This document shows, piece by piece, positions 49,298 through 58,490 of a stretch of DNA of 64,000 bases; positions within the stretch are counted from its first letter, which is position 1; every line of letters starts with the position of its first letter. A model generated the notes under the pieces. It was not told where the DNA came from. It saw only the letters and a program-made list of their open reading frames with translations, and did not search any database. This DNA comes from Azophilus sp965220425 (GTDB lineage Bacteria > Pseudomonadota > Gammaproteobacteria > Pseudomonadales > Azotimanducaceae): NCBI GenBank assembly GCA_965220425.1, contig OZ244830.1:3720001-3784000 (forward strand). The letters are read 5' to 3'. Both the position numbers and the translations under genes were made by a program.

Positions 49298-51436
49298 ATG
49301 CGACACTTGCCGCGCCAGCATCGCTTCGCCGCCTGGGACGGCAGCCAGAAACTCGCCCTCGACGCGGACCAGGTCATGGCGGCGCTGGCCGACGACCTGA
49401 TCGAGTACGGCGATCTGCGTTGGGCCATGCGCAATCTCATCTCCCGGGGCATGCCGATTCCCCAGGGCGGCTACCTGCAGGGCCTGCGCGACATGCTCAA
49501 GGAACTGCGCGACAGGAAGCGCGAAAGACTGCAACGCTACGACCTCTCCAGCATCTTCGACGGGTTCCGGGAACGGCTCGACGAGATCCTCGACAGCGAG
49601 CGGCAACGCATCGGCGAGTGGCTCCAACCGGACCCGGACGATGCGGAAAACTTCTCGAGCGATGTGCTGAAACGCGTGGCCGAGCGCAACCTCGAGACCC
49701 TCGACGACCTGCCCGAGGACACCGCCGGCCAGATCAAGGCACTCGACGAATACGAGTTCCTTGACCCCGAGGCCCAGAAGAAATACCTGGAACTCGTGAA
49801 CGAACTGCGCCGCGCAACGGCCAACATGTTCTTCAAGGATATCGAGAACATGGTCAGGAACCTTTCGGACGGCGACATCCAGCGTATGAAAGAGATGCTG
49901 AAGGCGCTGAACGGGATGCTCGTGCGCCGCATCGCCGGGCAGGATCCGGAGTTCGACAGGTTCATGGACGAATTCGGCGACATGTTCGGCGAACACCCGC
50001 CGGAGTCGCTCGACGAACTGCTCGAAAACATGCGCGCGCAGATGGCAGCCGCCCAGTCGCTCCTGAATTCAATGTCCGCCGCCCAGCGCGCCGAGCTGCA
50101 GTCGATGCTGCAAAGCCGCTTCGGCGATCCCGAACTCGACGCGGAGTTGCGCAAGCTCGTCAAGGAACTGGACTTCCTCGACTTCGACGGCGGCCAGTAC
50201 CGATTCGACGGGTCCGAGCGCCTCGACCTGGAAGCCGCTCTTGAACTGATGAACGAGATGCAGGACATCGATGAGCTGATCCGCGAGGTGCAGGATGTGG
50301 AACGGGGCGCCGCCATCGACCGCATCGACCGGGATCTGCTGCACGACCTACTGGGCGAGGAAGCCGTCGAGAACCTGGATAACCTCAAGGAACTGCTCGA
50401 CGCCCTGGAAGAGGCGGGCTACGTGCGCGCCACGGGCGACAACCGCTGGGAACTCACGCCCCGCGGATCGCGGATGATCGGCCAGCAGGCCCTCGGCGAG
50501 ATCTACCGGCGCCTCAAGAACCAGAATCTCGGCAACCACGCGGTGCCCGAGGAAGGCCGCTTCGGCGAGCGCCTGGAACAGACCAGGGCTTACGAGTTCG
50601 GCGACCCCTTCCACCCGCACATGCCGCGCACCATCCGCAACGCCGTCTACCGGATCATGCGAGGGGCAACCCCCTCGCGCTCCCCGGCTAAATCCTTTCT
50701 TGCGAGGGGCGCCCCCTCGCGCTCCCCGGCTGAGCCCTTTCTTGCGAGGGGTGCCCCCTCGCGCTCCCCGGCTGAAGGCTCCCGGGGCCCCGGCATGCCC
50801 ATCGCCCTGAAGCCCGAAGACTTCGAGATCTACCGCAGCGAGTTCATCACCGCCACGGCCACCGCCATGCTGGTCGACCTGTCCTGGTCAATGGCGCTGC
50901 GCGGTTCCTTCCAGGCCGCCAAGAAGGTCGCCCTCGCCCTGCACAACCTGATCACAACGAAGTACCCGAAAGACAGCTTCCACATTATCGGCTTCGCCGC
51001 CTACGCCAAGGAACTGAAGGCCCGGGAACTGCCTTTCCTGCAGTGGGACGAATACGTGCTCGGCACCAACATGCAGCATGCGCTGCTGCTCGCCGAGAAA
51101 CTGCTCGCCCGACACCCCGGCGGCGCCAAGCAGATCATCATGATCTCCGACGGCGAACCCACCGCGCACCTGGAGGGTGGCCGCGCCCAGTTCGCCTATC
51201 CCCCCACTCCGGACACCATTCGCGCGACCTACCGCGCCGTCAAGCACTGCACCGCCAAGGGCATCGCCATCAACACCTTCATGCTGGACGCGAGCTACTA
51301 CCTCAAGGCCTTCATGGACGAGATCGCCCGCATCAACGGCGGGCGCGTCTTCTACACCACCCCGGACAAGCTCGGCGAATACATTCTGGTCGACTACGTG
51401 CAGCACAAGCGCAAACGCCTGGGGCGGTCGGCATAG
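49298..51436 (+). CDS. VWA-domain protein, partner of the MoxR ATPase
   Basis: 712 residues. A long charged alpha-helical N-terminal region occupies residues 1-450, and a von Willebrand A domain sits at the C-terminus. MIDAS motif DLSWSM in TAMLVDLSWSMALRGSFQAA (about residue 525), then NMQHALLLAEKLL and IIMISDGEPTAH. Between them an in-frame three-unit palindromic repeat (50658-50785) adds about 43 residues. Substrate of the pair is unknown; by analogy it uses ATP hydrolysis to mature a metalloprotein or a complex. Confidence 0.9.
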   Translation: MRHLPRQHRFAAWDGSQKLALDADQVMAALADDLIEYGDLRWAMRNLISRGMPIPQGGYLQGLRDMLKELRDRKRERLQRYDLSSIFDGFRERLDEILDSERQRIGEWLQPDPDDAENFSSDVLKRVAERNLETLDDLPEDTAGQIKALDEYEFLDPEAQKKYLELVNELRRATANMFFKDIENMVRNLSDGDIQRMKEMLKALNGMLVRRIAGQDPEFDRFMDEFGDMFGEHPPESLDELLENMRAQMAAAQSLLNSMSAAQRAELQSMLQSRFGDPELDAELRKLVKELDFLDFDGGQYRFDGSERLDLEAALELMNEMQDIDELIREVQDVERGAAIDRIDRDLLHDLLGEEAVENLDNLKELLDALEEAGYVRATGDNRWELTPRGSRMIGQQALGEIYRRLKNQNLGNHAVPEEGRFGERLEQTRAYEFGDPFHPHMPRTIRNAVYRIMRGATPSRSPAKSFLARGAPSRSPAEPFLARGAPSRSPAEGSRGPGMPIALKPEDFEIYRSEFITATATAMLVDLSWSMALRGSFQAAKKVALALHNLITTKYPKDSFHIIGFAAYAKELKARELPFLQWDEYVLGTNMQHALLLAEKLLARHPGGAKQIIMISDGEPTAHLEGGRAQFAYPPTPDTIRATYRAVKHCTAKGIAINTFMLDASYYLKAFMDEIARINGGRVFYTTPDKLGEYILVDYVQHKRKRLGRSA
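50658..50785. repeat. Three tandem 42-43-bp palindromic units inside the VWA gene
   Basis: Units start at 50658, 50701 and 50743 and share TGCGAGGGG...CCCCTCGCGC with a nearly perfect internal palindrome. The protein repeats as GAPSRSPAEPFLAR. Unit 1 is one base longer and its left arm is read in a shifted frame, yet the total insertion keeps the gene open. Confidence 0.85.
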
Positions 51437-51439
51437 GCT

Positions 51440-52618
51440 TCAATACGACCGCGGCAGCCCGAGCACATGCTCGGTGACGTAGTTGAGTACCATCTCCTGT
51501 GATATGGGTGCAAGGCGCTGCAGTCGTGCTTCCCGCCAATACCGCTCCACGTGAAATTCCTTGGCGTAGCCGAAACCGCCGTGGGTCTGCACCGCCTGGT
51601 CCGCGGCCTGGTAACAGGCGTCCGCGGCCAGCCACTTGGCCATGTTGGCTTCCGCGCCGCAGGGTTGTCCGCTATCCAGTAGCCAACTCGCCTTGCGGAT
51701 CATCAACTCGGCCGCATCGAGCCGCATCCTTGCTTCCCCGAGCGGAAAGGCGACGCCCTGGTTCTTGCCGATGGGGCGGCCGAACACCACGCGTTCGTTG
51801 GCGTAGTCGACCGCGCGCCGTAGCGCCGCGCGGCCGATGCCGAGCGCCTCCGAGGCGACGAGAACCCGTTCCGCATTCAGTCCGTCGAGCAGGTAGCGGA
51901 ACCCCCTGCCTTCTTCGCCGACCCGGTCTTCGACCGGCACGGGGAGGTCGTCGTAGACGACTTCGCAGGTCGCGATCGCATTGCGCCCGACCTTGGGGAT
52001 GGGCGAAATCCGCACCTCGGGGCGCTGCAGTTCCGCAAGCAGCAGGGTCAGGCCGGCCGTTCGGCGCTCGCTCTCTCCCTTCGGCGTGGTACGCACCAGC
52101 AACAGTACCCGCTCCGCGTCCAGGGCCTTGGTCGTCCACACCTTGCGCCCGCGAACCAGATAGCGGTCTCCGTCGCGCCGGGCGGCGGTAGTGATGCTGG
52201 TGGTGTCGGTGCCCGCATCCGGTTCGGTGACGCCGAAGGCAATGTGCAGGTCGCCGCTCGCCACCCGGGGCAGATATGCCTGTTTCATCGCCTCGCTGCC
52301 GTGCCTGACCACGGGATGCATGCCGAATATCGACAGGTGCAGGGCACTGCAACCGTTCATCGCCGCGCCGGAGGCCGCCACCTCCTCCAGGACGATGCCC
52401 GCCTCCGCCAGGCCGCGGCCACTGCCGCCATAGGGCTCCGGAATGGCGATACCAAGCCAGCCGCCGGCCGCCATGGCTCGATAGAAATCCCATGGAAACT
52501 CGTGCGCCTCGTCCTTCTCCGCCCAGTATTCGTCGGGAAAGTCCGCGCACACCTTGCGTACGCTGTCGCGAATGAGCCGGTGCTCGTCGGTGTCGGAGAA
52601 GTCCATGTTCCACTCCAT
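51440..52618 (-). CDS. Acyl-CoA dehydrogenase
   Basis: 392 residues. DEHRLIRDSVRKVCADFP, IAFGVTEPDAGTDTTSITTA, WTTKALDAERVLLLVRTTP, VQTHGGFGYAKEFHVERYWR and the C-terminal RLAPISQEMVLNYVTEHVLG are family blocks. The position where many ACADs have EGT is API, so the catalytic base must lie elsewhere, as in the isovaleryl/long-chain branch. It is convergent with the VWA gene, 3 bp from its stop. Confidence 0.93.
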   Translation of the reverse strand: MEWNMDFSDTDEHRLIRDSVRKVCADFPDEYWAEKDEAHEFPWDFYRAMAAGGWLGIAIPEPYGGSGRGLAEAGIVLEEVAASGAAMNGCSALHLSIFGMHPVVRHGSEAMKQAYLPRVASGDLHIAFGVTEPDAGTDTTSITTAARRDGDRYLVRGRKVWTTKALDAERVLLLVRTTPKGESERRTAGLTLLLAELQRPEVRISPIPKVGRNAIATCEVVYDDLPVPVEDRVGEEGRGFRYLLDGLNAERVLVASEALGIGRAALRRAVDYANERVVFGRPIGKNQGVAFPLGEARMRLDAAELMIRKASWLLDSGQPCGAEANMAKWLAADACYQAADQAVQTHGGFGYAKEFHVERYWREARLQRLAPISQEMVLNYVTEHVLGLPRSY

Positions 52619-52920
52619 TCCGGCAAAGCGGGGATTCTAACGCCAATCGAAGCCCCAACGGCGAGACGGGGCGCCTGCGGACCGCGCTCGGAGCAAGGCC
52701 CCGGGGGCGGTGCTGTTTGTGAGTCGGCGTACGCATTGGACGCTGATCGGCCTGGTAACTTATTGATCTTTTGGGGATAGCGAGGGTCAATGTTCGGCGC
52801 CGATTCACATCGAATCTCGACGAATACCCTTTGGGCTGCGCCTGACGGAATGAATATACCGTTGGTTGCCTCTTGATTGGTTGATATTCGCCCACGTTGT
52901 GAGCAATAATCGCCAAACAT
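52619..52920. other. Intergenic region, divergent
   Basis: 302 bp upstream of both the acyl-CoA dehydrogenase (minus) and the DUF4143 ATPase (plus). The part nearest the ATPase is AT-rich (52835-52920), consistent with a promoter; nothing else is recognisable. Confidence 0.4.
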
Positions 52921-54153
52921 ATGAGCAGCCATACCTATATTCCACGTTTCGCCGCCGGTCTGCTCCGCAAAGCGCTCGCCGTTTCCCCAGTCGTCGTCCT
53001 CATGGGCGCCCGGCAGACAGGCAAGAGCACACTGGTGCAACACGAACCCTCGCTCTCGGATCATCTTTACCTCACCCTCGACGACCCCGATGTTCGCGAG
53101 CAGGCGCGTCTTGCGCCGGACGATCTGGTCCGGAGTGCGCCGCGCCTGGCGTTGGACGAGGTGCAGCGGGAACCCGACCTGCTTCTCGCCGTGAAGCGCG
53201 TCGTGGATTCCGACAGGCCGCGCAAGAACGGTCGCTTCGTGCTCACCGGTTCAGCCAACCTGCTTTTGATGCAACGCGTTTCCGAGTCTCTGGCGGGTCG
53301 TGCGACTTACGTCCATCTCTGGCCCCTCACCCGACGGGAACGGCTCGGCAGGGGTGTGCCCGGCATCTGGTCGGCCCTGCTGTCGACTCCGGTGTACAAG
53401 TGGGCCGCACTCTTAAGTGGTGAGGAAGATGCGCCCGCTGACTGGCGCACGTCGGTACGCGATAGCGGCTATCCCGTCCCCGCTCTGGAGTTACCCGACC
53501 AGGAGGCTCGGGCCCTCTGGTTTGACGGCTATGTTCGCACCTATCTGGAACGCGACCTTCAGGTGCTCTCGGCAGTCAGCGACCTCGTGGACTTCCGGCG
53601 CCTCATGCGCGCCGCCAGCCACCGTCTCGGCGGCTTGGTGAACCAGGCTGAAATCGCGCGCGATACCCGAATCCCCCGTGCCACCGTACAGCGCCACCTC
53701 AACCTGCTCGAAACTTCCTTCCAGACCATCCGGCTACCCGCGTATTCGGTCAACCGGACGAAGCGCCTGATAAAAGGCCCCAAGCTCTATTGGAGCGACC
53801 CGGCCCTCGCGCTCTGGCTCGGCGGCGCGAACGAACTCACGGGCGCCCACCTGGAGAACCTGGTGCTGGTGGACCTGCTCGTGTGGAGTGAGGGCCAGAT
53901 CCCCACTCCAGAGGTGCTCTACTGGCGCACGACAACGGATCGCGAAGTCGATTTCGTGATCGAATCCGGCGATCGCCTGCTGGCCGTCGAGGTCAAAGCC
54001 GCCGCCCCGCGGTACGCAGATACGACCGGACTGCGCCTGTTTCGGGAGGAATACGGGGATCAGTTCGCCGGCGGCCTGCTTCTGCACGGCGGTAACGAGG
54101 TCCTGCAAATGAGCGAGGGAATCCTCGCTGCACCCTGGTGGCGGATCCTGTAA
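52921..54153 (+). CDS. AAA ATPase with DUF4143 domain
   Basis: 410 residues. Walker A VVVLMGARQTGKSTLVQ (about residue 22), Walker B-like RLALDEVQREPDLLLAVKRV, sensor RFVLTGSANLLLMQRVSESL. The C-terminal DUF4143 nuclease-like domain has DREVDFVIESGDRLLAVEVK, a D-E-x-K arrangement of the restriction-endonuclease fold. Function of this abundant family is undefined; it may be defence or transfer related. A second, different member is at 61623. Confidence 0.9.
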   Translation: MSSHTYIPRFAAGLLRKALAVSPVVVLMGARQTGKSTLVQHEPSLSDHLYLTLDDPDVREQARLAPDDLVRSAPRLALDEVQREPDLLLAVKRVVDSDRPRKNGRFVLTGSANLLLMQRVSESLAGRATYVHLWPLTRRERLGRGVPGIWSALLSTPVYKWAALLSGEEDAPADWRTSVRDSGYPVPALELPDQEARALWFDGYVRTYLERDLQVLSAVSDLVDFRRLMRAASHRLGGLVNQAEIARDTRIPRATVQRHLNLLETSFQTIRLPAYSVNRTKRLIKGPKLYWSDPALALWLGGANELTGAHLENLVLVDLLVWSEGQIPTPEVLYWRTTTDREVDFVIESGDRLLAVEVKAAAPRYADTTGLRLFREEYGDQFAGGLLLHGGNEVLQMSEGILAAPWWRIL

Positions 54154-54178
54154 CGGGCGCTGGCGCAATTTCGCCAGC

Positions 54179-54243
54179 CTGTGGGGTGCGAATTCCTAGT
54201 CGATGCACTATATCGGTGTTGAATAGGAATTCGCACCCCACGG
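54179..54243. repeat. Dispersed hairpin repeat, copy 2
   Basis: GTGGGGTGCGAATTCCTA and its complement GAATAGGAATTCGCACCCCA. The arms are the same as at 26831-26896; loop differs. It lies 25 bp after the DUF4143 ATPase stop and may act as a 3' hairpin. Confidence 0.8.
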
Positions 54244-54367
54244 GATGAACTCCAGATATTCTATCCGCCGATACGGCCGAATACTCCTGGCCTTCCCCCT
54301 CTGCAGTGGATTGCCGGCGCATCCGGACACCTGCATTCGTTCCGGCGCGATCGTCGATCTCCGACAA

Positions 54368-54748
54368 TCAGCGTATCAACTTCACTTCCAGGTCGAGAAC
54401 CAGTCTTGTCCAGTTCCGGTCCGCGGTGATCACCGGGGCGCGCTCGCGCCTGGCCAGGGCGAGGCATGCCCGGTCGCCGAGCGACAGGCCCTGCTGCCTC
54501 GTCGTTGTTCGCAGCGACCCCGCAGCGAATGCCAGGGCTTCATCAAAGGGACGGATGGGAATGTCGAAGTCGCGCAACCTGTTCCGCGCGCTTGCCCCGG
54601 GAACACCGCGGTCGATCAGACAGGCCACCACCTCGGATGCATTGACGGCGGAGAGGATACCGTCGGGAAGCGCCTCGGCAGCCTGTTCTGCGCCCGTTTC
54701 GTTGAATGCGATGGCCAGGAGAGCGGAGCTGTCGAAGACAATCGCCAT
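54368..54748 (-). CDS. VapC-type PIN-domain toxin
   Basis: 126 residues from the ATG at 54746-54748 (the frame to 54847 overlaps the antitoxin). AIVFDSSALLAIAFNETGAE, AVNASEVVACLIDRGV, LSLGDRACLALARRE and VITADRNW supply the PIN acidic residues. Its partner is the AbrB-fusion gene 13 bp upstream. Confidence 0.92.
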   Translation of the reverse strand: MAIVFDSSALLAIAFNETGAEQAAEALPDGILSAVNASEVVACLIDRGVPGASARNRLRDFDIPIRPFDEALAFAAGSLRTTTRQQGLSLGDRACLALARRERAPVITADRNWTRLVLDLEVKLIR

Positions 54749-54761
54749 TCGCCGCCCTTGC

Positions 54762-55253
54762 CTACTCCTCTCCCCACAGGGCCCGACGGTCCGCAATGAA
54801 CGCATCGACCACACTCTCGCCAGGGGACTTGTAATCGCGCAACTCACGCTGCATGCGCCGGATCGCGATGCGGCGCGAAATCACCCTCAACTCTCCCGCT
54901 TCGACGCGGGCGGTCACGCGGCCGTCCTTGTCGAGCATCATCGCGTCGCGCATCTCCTGCGGGATCACCAGCCTGCCGTCCGGCGCCACCGTCACCGGCT
55001 GCACCTCGACATCCCGCAATGCATCCGGCGGAGCCGGCGGGTGCTCGGCAGACGCCTCATAGCTGGTTTTCCAATACTGGTACTGGGTGTTCGCCGTGGC
55101 CGGGTTGCCGTCCTCCGCGGCGATGCGTTCCACGACCTCGCGGCGGGAAGCGCGCCGGCCCCTGTCACGGGTGATTTCGTCGGCGACCTCCCACACGCGT
55201 CCTGTTCGCGTCCCCGCCCGCGGCCTCGGATACAGGATCGGTCGGTCTTTCAT
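54762..55253 (-). CDS. AbrB/SpoVT-type antitoxin with extra N-terminal domain
   Basis: 163 residues, twice the usual VapB size. The C-terminal half has the swapped-hairpin AbrB sequence VAPDGRLVIPQEMRDAMMLD and a toxin-binding tail (GESVVDAFIADRRALWGEE). The N-terminal half (EVADEITRDRGRRASRREVV, then NPATANTQYQYWKT) looks like a KfrA/winged-helix-type DNA-binding module. A fusion of two DNA-binding units in one antitoxin is uncommon. It is followed 13 bp later by VapC. Confidence 0.78.
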   Translation of the reverse strand: MKDRPILYPRPRAGTRTGRVWEVADEITRDRGRRASRREVVERIAAEDGNPATANTQYQYWKTSYEASAEHPPAPPDALRDVEVQPVTVAPDGRLVIPQEMRDAMMLDKDGRVTARVEAGELRVISRRIAIRRMQRELRDYKSPGESVVDAFIADRRALWGEE

Positions 55254-55323
55254 TGCCTACTTCCTGTTCATGGCAGACTGAATATAGAACACCAGATTAT
55301 ATGTATACTGGATACAGATATCT

Positions 55324-55470
55324 ATGCTGGATTGCTTGCCCGTTTCAGGCTGCCGCGCCGAACCGCTGAGAATCGTGCCGGTCTCGCTCGAGCAACAGCA
55401 ATATCGGCTGCTCGGAATGGAAGCCAGGCGCCAGGGAACCAGCCTGTCGGCACTGATCCGCAGGCCGTAA
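55324..55470 (+). CDS. Small ribbon-helix-helix-like ORF
   Basis: 48 residues ending RIVPVSLEQQQYRLLGMEAR then RQGTSLSALIRRP. The pattern beta-strand, helix, turn, helix resembles a short RHH antitoxin. The first 15 residues look non-homologous. It has no toxin partner nearby and could be a remnant. Confidence 0.35.
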   Translation: MLDCLPVSGCRAEPLRIVPVSLEQQQYRLLGMEARRQGTSLSALIRRP

Positions 55471-55557
55471 GTACCCGTTCCTACAGGTTCGGATTTTTCG
55501 AGCAGTGCCCTGAGCCTATACTGCCGGTCCACCAATCAGCCTCCCGGACGCACCCTC

Positions 55558-56013
55558 ATGAAAAAGTCGATCTGCATGCTCGCCTTGTCCTGGTTCTCGG
55601 TTTGCGCCAGCGCCGGTGACGTCGCGGCAGACCCGGAATCCTGGTACCGGGATGCATACGCCCCGCTTTGGGCGCAGGACCCCGGAGGCAACGTCGAAAA
55701 GATGCTCGTGTTCTACGCCGACACGATCGAAACCCACTCACCCGACGGCCAGATCACCCGCACCGACAAGACCACATGGTTGGGCGAGCCGATGGGGGAA
55801 TGGCTGGCGGACGGCTGGTTGGGCTCCGAGTTGCAGGGCTTGCAGGCCGATCGAATCAACGAGACGACGACCAGCTTCAAGGCAAGCTGGCTGGATCGGT
55901 ACGAGGAGGAGTACGAAGAACTTGCCTGCGGTTGGTATCTCGCCGATCTGGTGGACGGCGCATGGAAGTTCACCGCCTACGCGGACATCGATTGCGACGC
56001 CCATGGCTTCTGA
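55558..56013 (+). CDS. Secreted NTF2/SnoaL-like small protein
   Basis: 151 residues with a signal peptide KKSICMLALSWFSVCASA. The mature part (ESWYRDAYAPLWAQ, MLVFYADTIETHSPDG, SWLDRYEEEYEELACGWYLA) has the layout of NTF2-like polyketide-cyclase/ketosteroid-isomerase folds. Two Cys remain (ACGW, DIDCDA) and may form a disulfide. It ends 14 bp before the spermidine-dehydrogenase-like gene, so they are probably co-expressed. Confidence 0.65.
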   Translation: MKKSICMLALSWFSVCASAGDVAADPESWYRDAYAPLWAQDPGGNVEKMLVFYADTIETHSPDGQITRTDKTTWLGEPMGEWLADGWLGSELQGLQADRINETTTSFKASWLDRYEEEYEELACGWYLADLVDGAWKFTAYADIDCDAHGF

Positions 56014-56027
56014 GCCGGAGTTGACCC

Positions 56028-57884
56028 TTGAAGAAAAGTGATCGCAGCCTGGGGATGCATCGCGACATTAGCCGCCGGGATTTCATCCAGAAGACCGCGA
56101 TTGCAGTCCTGAGCACGGCAATCGCCGCGAGCGCCCGGGCCGGCAGCGGCACCGGGCGGGCCGAGGAGATTTATCCACCCACGCGAACCGGCCTGCGCGG
56201 TTCGCACCCCGGCTCATTCGAAGCTGCGCACGCCCTGCGCGACGGCGCCCGGTTTGCGGCGGCACACGACCTCGAGGAACAGTACGACCTGATCGTGGTC
56301 GGTGCCGGAATTTCAGGGCTCGCCGCCGCGCACTACTACCGGCAGCACTTCGGCGACGAAGCCCGGATTCTCATCCTGGACAACCACGATGATTTCGGCG
56401 GTCACGCGCGCCGCAACGAGTTTCACCAGGGCGGGCCCATGAGGCTCTCCCTGGGAGGTACGCAAAACCTCGAACACTGGCAGTTCAGCAGCACCGTTCG
56501 AGCGCTCATGCGCGACCTCGGCATCGAGCCGAAAGTTCTGCGCGAACGGCTCGAATTCGACTACGGGAACTCCGCGCGCAACGGCCCGGCCATCTGGTTC
56601 GACGAGGAAACCTACGGGGTGAACCGGTTGGTCACCAGCTACACCCTGGAGTGGTGGGAAGCGGGTGCATCGCTGGCCTGTATCGATGAATTTCCCTTGA
56701 GCGAGGTGGCCCGCGAACAGTTGAAGAGCCTCTACCGCACGCGCTCGAACGTGCTGGCCGGCAAGTCCGAGGCGGAGTTGGAAGCGCTGCTCACCAGCAT
56801 CAGCTACCCGGAATTTATGCACCAGTACGGCGGGCTTGGCGATGAAGCCCTGCAGATTTTCCAGACCAGTCAGCATGCTTCCTGGGCTGTGGAGCTTCGC
56901 GCCCTGTCCGCCGAAGAAGCGTTCTACAGCGGGCTGCCCGGTTTGCATCTCGTGGGCTGGGAAGACGACATTGAATCATTCGACTACCCGGTCGCCATGT
57001 TTCCGGACGGTAACGCCAGTGTCGCCCGCCTCCTGGTGCACAGGTTGATTCCAGAGGTTGCCGCGGGCACCGACGTCAGCAACGTCGCCATGACGAAGTT
57101 CGATTACACCGCGCTGGACCGGGCGGCATCTCCGGTTCGCCTGCGCCTCGATTCCACCGTGGTCAACGCCCAGAACGCAGGCTCCGGCGTTCGCGTGACC
57201 TACCTGAACCACGGTGTGCCGACGCGCGTTTCCGCACGCCATTGCGTCATGGCCTGCTACCACTCCATGCTGCCCTACCTGTGCCCGACGCTCCCCGACG
57301 CGCAGCAGGCAGCCCAGCGCTACCAGGTCAAGATCCCTCTCGTACACACCAATGTACTGCTTCGCTCCAGCGAAGCGATGGACAGGCTGGGCATCGACTC
57401 GGTTCGCTGTCCCGGTCGCCTGCACCGGGCCATGTGCCTGTTCAGGGGCATCAGCACGGGCGGCTACGAGCACCGCAAGGCCGACACCGGCCCGGTTCCC
57501 CTGGGATTCTGGGGCACCCTTTCGCCGCCGCCCGAGGCTCATACATTGAAGGAGCAGTTGCGGGCTTCGCGGGAAAAAATGCTGACGCTCGCGTTCGAAG
57601 ATTACGAACGGGAAGTGCGCACCGTTCTCGATGGATTGCTCGGGCCGGCGGGTTTCGATGTGCAGAAGGACATTCTGGCCATCACCGTGAACCGCTGGCC
57701 GCACGGCTACGCCTACGAGTACATGCAGCTATGGGACGAGGACTTCCGGGAAGGCCAGGCGCCGCACCAGGTCGCCAGCCGGCCACACGGGCGGATCGTC
57801 TTCGCCAACTCCGATGCCGGCGCCTCCGCCTATACGCACACAGCCATCGATGAGGCCTACCGTGCCGTCAGTGAACTGAGCTGA
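56028..57884 (+). CDS. Tat-exported FAD amine oxidoreductase, spermidine-dehydrogenase-like
   Basis: 618 residues. I keep the TTG start at 56028 (CCGGAG upstream) because relatives share the DRSLGMHRDISRRDFIQ opening; ATG 56055 is possible. Twin-arginine motif SRRDFIQKTAIAVLSTAIA. Rossmann FAD site YDLIVVGAGISGLAAAHYY (about residue 87), then ILDNHDDFGGHARRNEF, and the C-terminal RPHGRIVFANSDAGASAYTH. Such periplasmic flavoproteins oxidise polyamines such as spermidine to 4-aminobutanal-type products. The exact substrate remains inferred. Confidence 0.8.
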   Translation: MKKSDRSLGMHRDISRRDFIQKTAIAVLSTAIAASARAGSGTGRAEEIYPPTRTGLRGSHPGSFEAAHALRDGARFAAAHDLEEQYDLIVVGAGISGLAAAHYYRQHFGDEARILILDNHDDFGGHARRNEFHQGGPMRLSLGGTQNLEHWQFSSTVRALMRDLGIEPKVLRERLEFDYGNSARNGPAIWFDEETYGVNRLVTSYTLEWWEAGASLACIDEFPLSEVAREQLKSLYRTRSNVLAGKSEAELEALLTSISYPEFMHQYGGLGDEALQIFQTSQHASWAVELRALSAEEAFYSGLPGLHLVGWEDDIESFDYPVAMFPDGNASVARLLVHRLIPEVAAGTDVSNVAMTKFDYTALDRAASPVRLRLDSTVVNAQNAGSGVRVTYLNHGVPTRVSARHCVMACYHSMLPYLCPTLPDAQQAAQRYQVKIPLVHTNVLLRSSEAMDRLGIDSVRCPGRLHRAMCLFRGISTGGYEHRKADTGPVPLGFWGTLSPPPEAHTLKEQLRASREKMLTLAFEDYEREVRTVLDGLLGPAGFDVQKDILAITVNRWPHGYAYEYMQLWDEDFREGQAPHQVASRPHGRIVFANSDAGASAYTHTAIDEAYRAVSELS

Positions 57885-58005
57885 GCGCCCGGAAATCCGG
57901 CGCCTCATCGCTCCTCAGCGCAGGTCCGGCGTAGCGGCCGATCAACATCCCTTCGAGCGCGACGACCAACGCCTCCAGGTTGTAACGCGCGGCGCCCCGG
58001 ACCTG
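57868..58005 (-). pseudogene. TetR-like C-terminal remnant
   Basis: Reads LEQVRGAARYNLEALVVALE, GMLIGRYAGPALRSDEAPD and stops at 57868, overlapping the 3' end of the dehydrogenase. An in-frame TAA precedes it. Helical pattern and position suggest the tail of a TetR repressor that once controlled the neighbouring genes. Weak. Confidence 0.3.
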
Positions 58006-58043
58006 TTCGAGTTACTCCTTCACCGACTCGTCACTCGCCGGGG

Positions 58044-58270
58044 TCACGCACCCGGAGCGCATAGGAACAATAACCATCCGTGCTCCAGCAGGCCGCACTT
58101 CAGGTAGTCATCGAACTCCTGTTTGACGAACGCGGGGAGCAAGCCACCCTCGGCGTTGAGTCGTTCGACAAACCGGGGGTAGTAGGTCGCGACGATCCCG
58201 TAAAGCGGGGTCTCTTCAGGGCGGTGCCGCTGGTAGGAAGCGGGCAGGGTGAGCGGGGGCCTACGGGCCA
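58044..58270 (-). pseudogene. IS91-family transposase N-terminal fragment
   Basis: SYQRHRPEETPLYGIVATYY, then PAFVKQEFDDYLKCGLLEHG, the leader that precedes the zinc-binding domain in IS91-type Y1/Y2 transposases. The frame ends after LLFLCAPGA. Only this about 70-residue leader remains. The upstream frame (58271-58444) could be a separate membrane-anchor fragment. Confidence 0.6.
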
Positions 58271-58490
58271 TTGATGGTGTCCATGTCCATGTCTCCGGCG
58301 ATCCGGCGTTGAGCTGCGGCCTGGTGTCATTCCACATCGGAGGTGCCGAACCCAAGGCAGTGAACCAGTGCCTTTGGCAAGTTCACCGATGGCGATAGCT
58401 ACCGTGATGGTGAGCAGCGTGGCTGGCGACAGGATGTCGGGCATGGTTCAGGCAACCATCGGCGGCTGACAACAATGTTACGACCAACCG

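Noticed and set aside
47756..49996. 746-codon minus-strand open frame across the MoxR and VWA genes
   Set aside because: Spans two real genes in antisense, is rich in repeated V/L/D/E patterns typical of high-GC shadows, and matches no family.
50658..50785. CRISPR array
   Set aside because: Only three directly adjoining units without unique spacers, inside an open reading frame.
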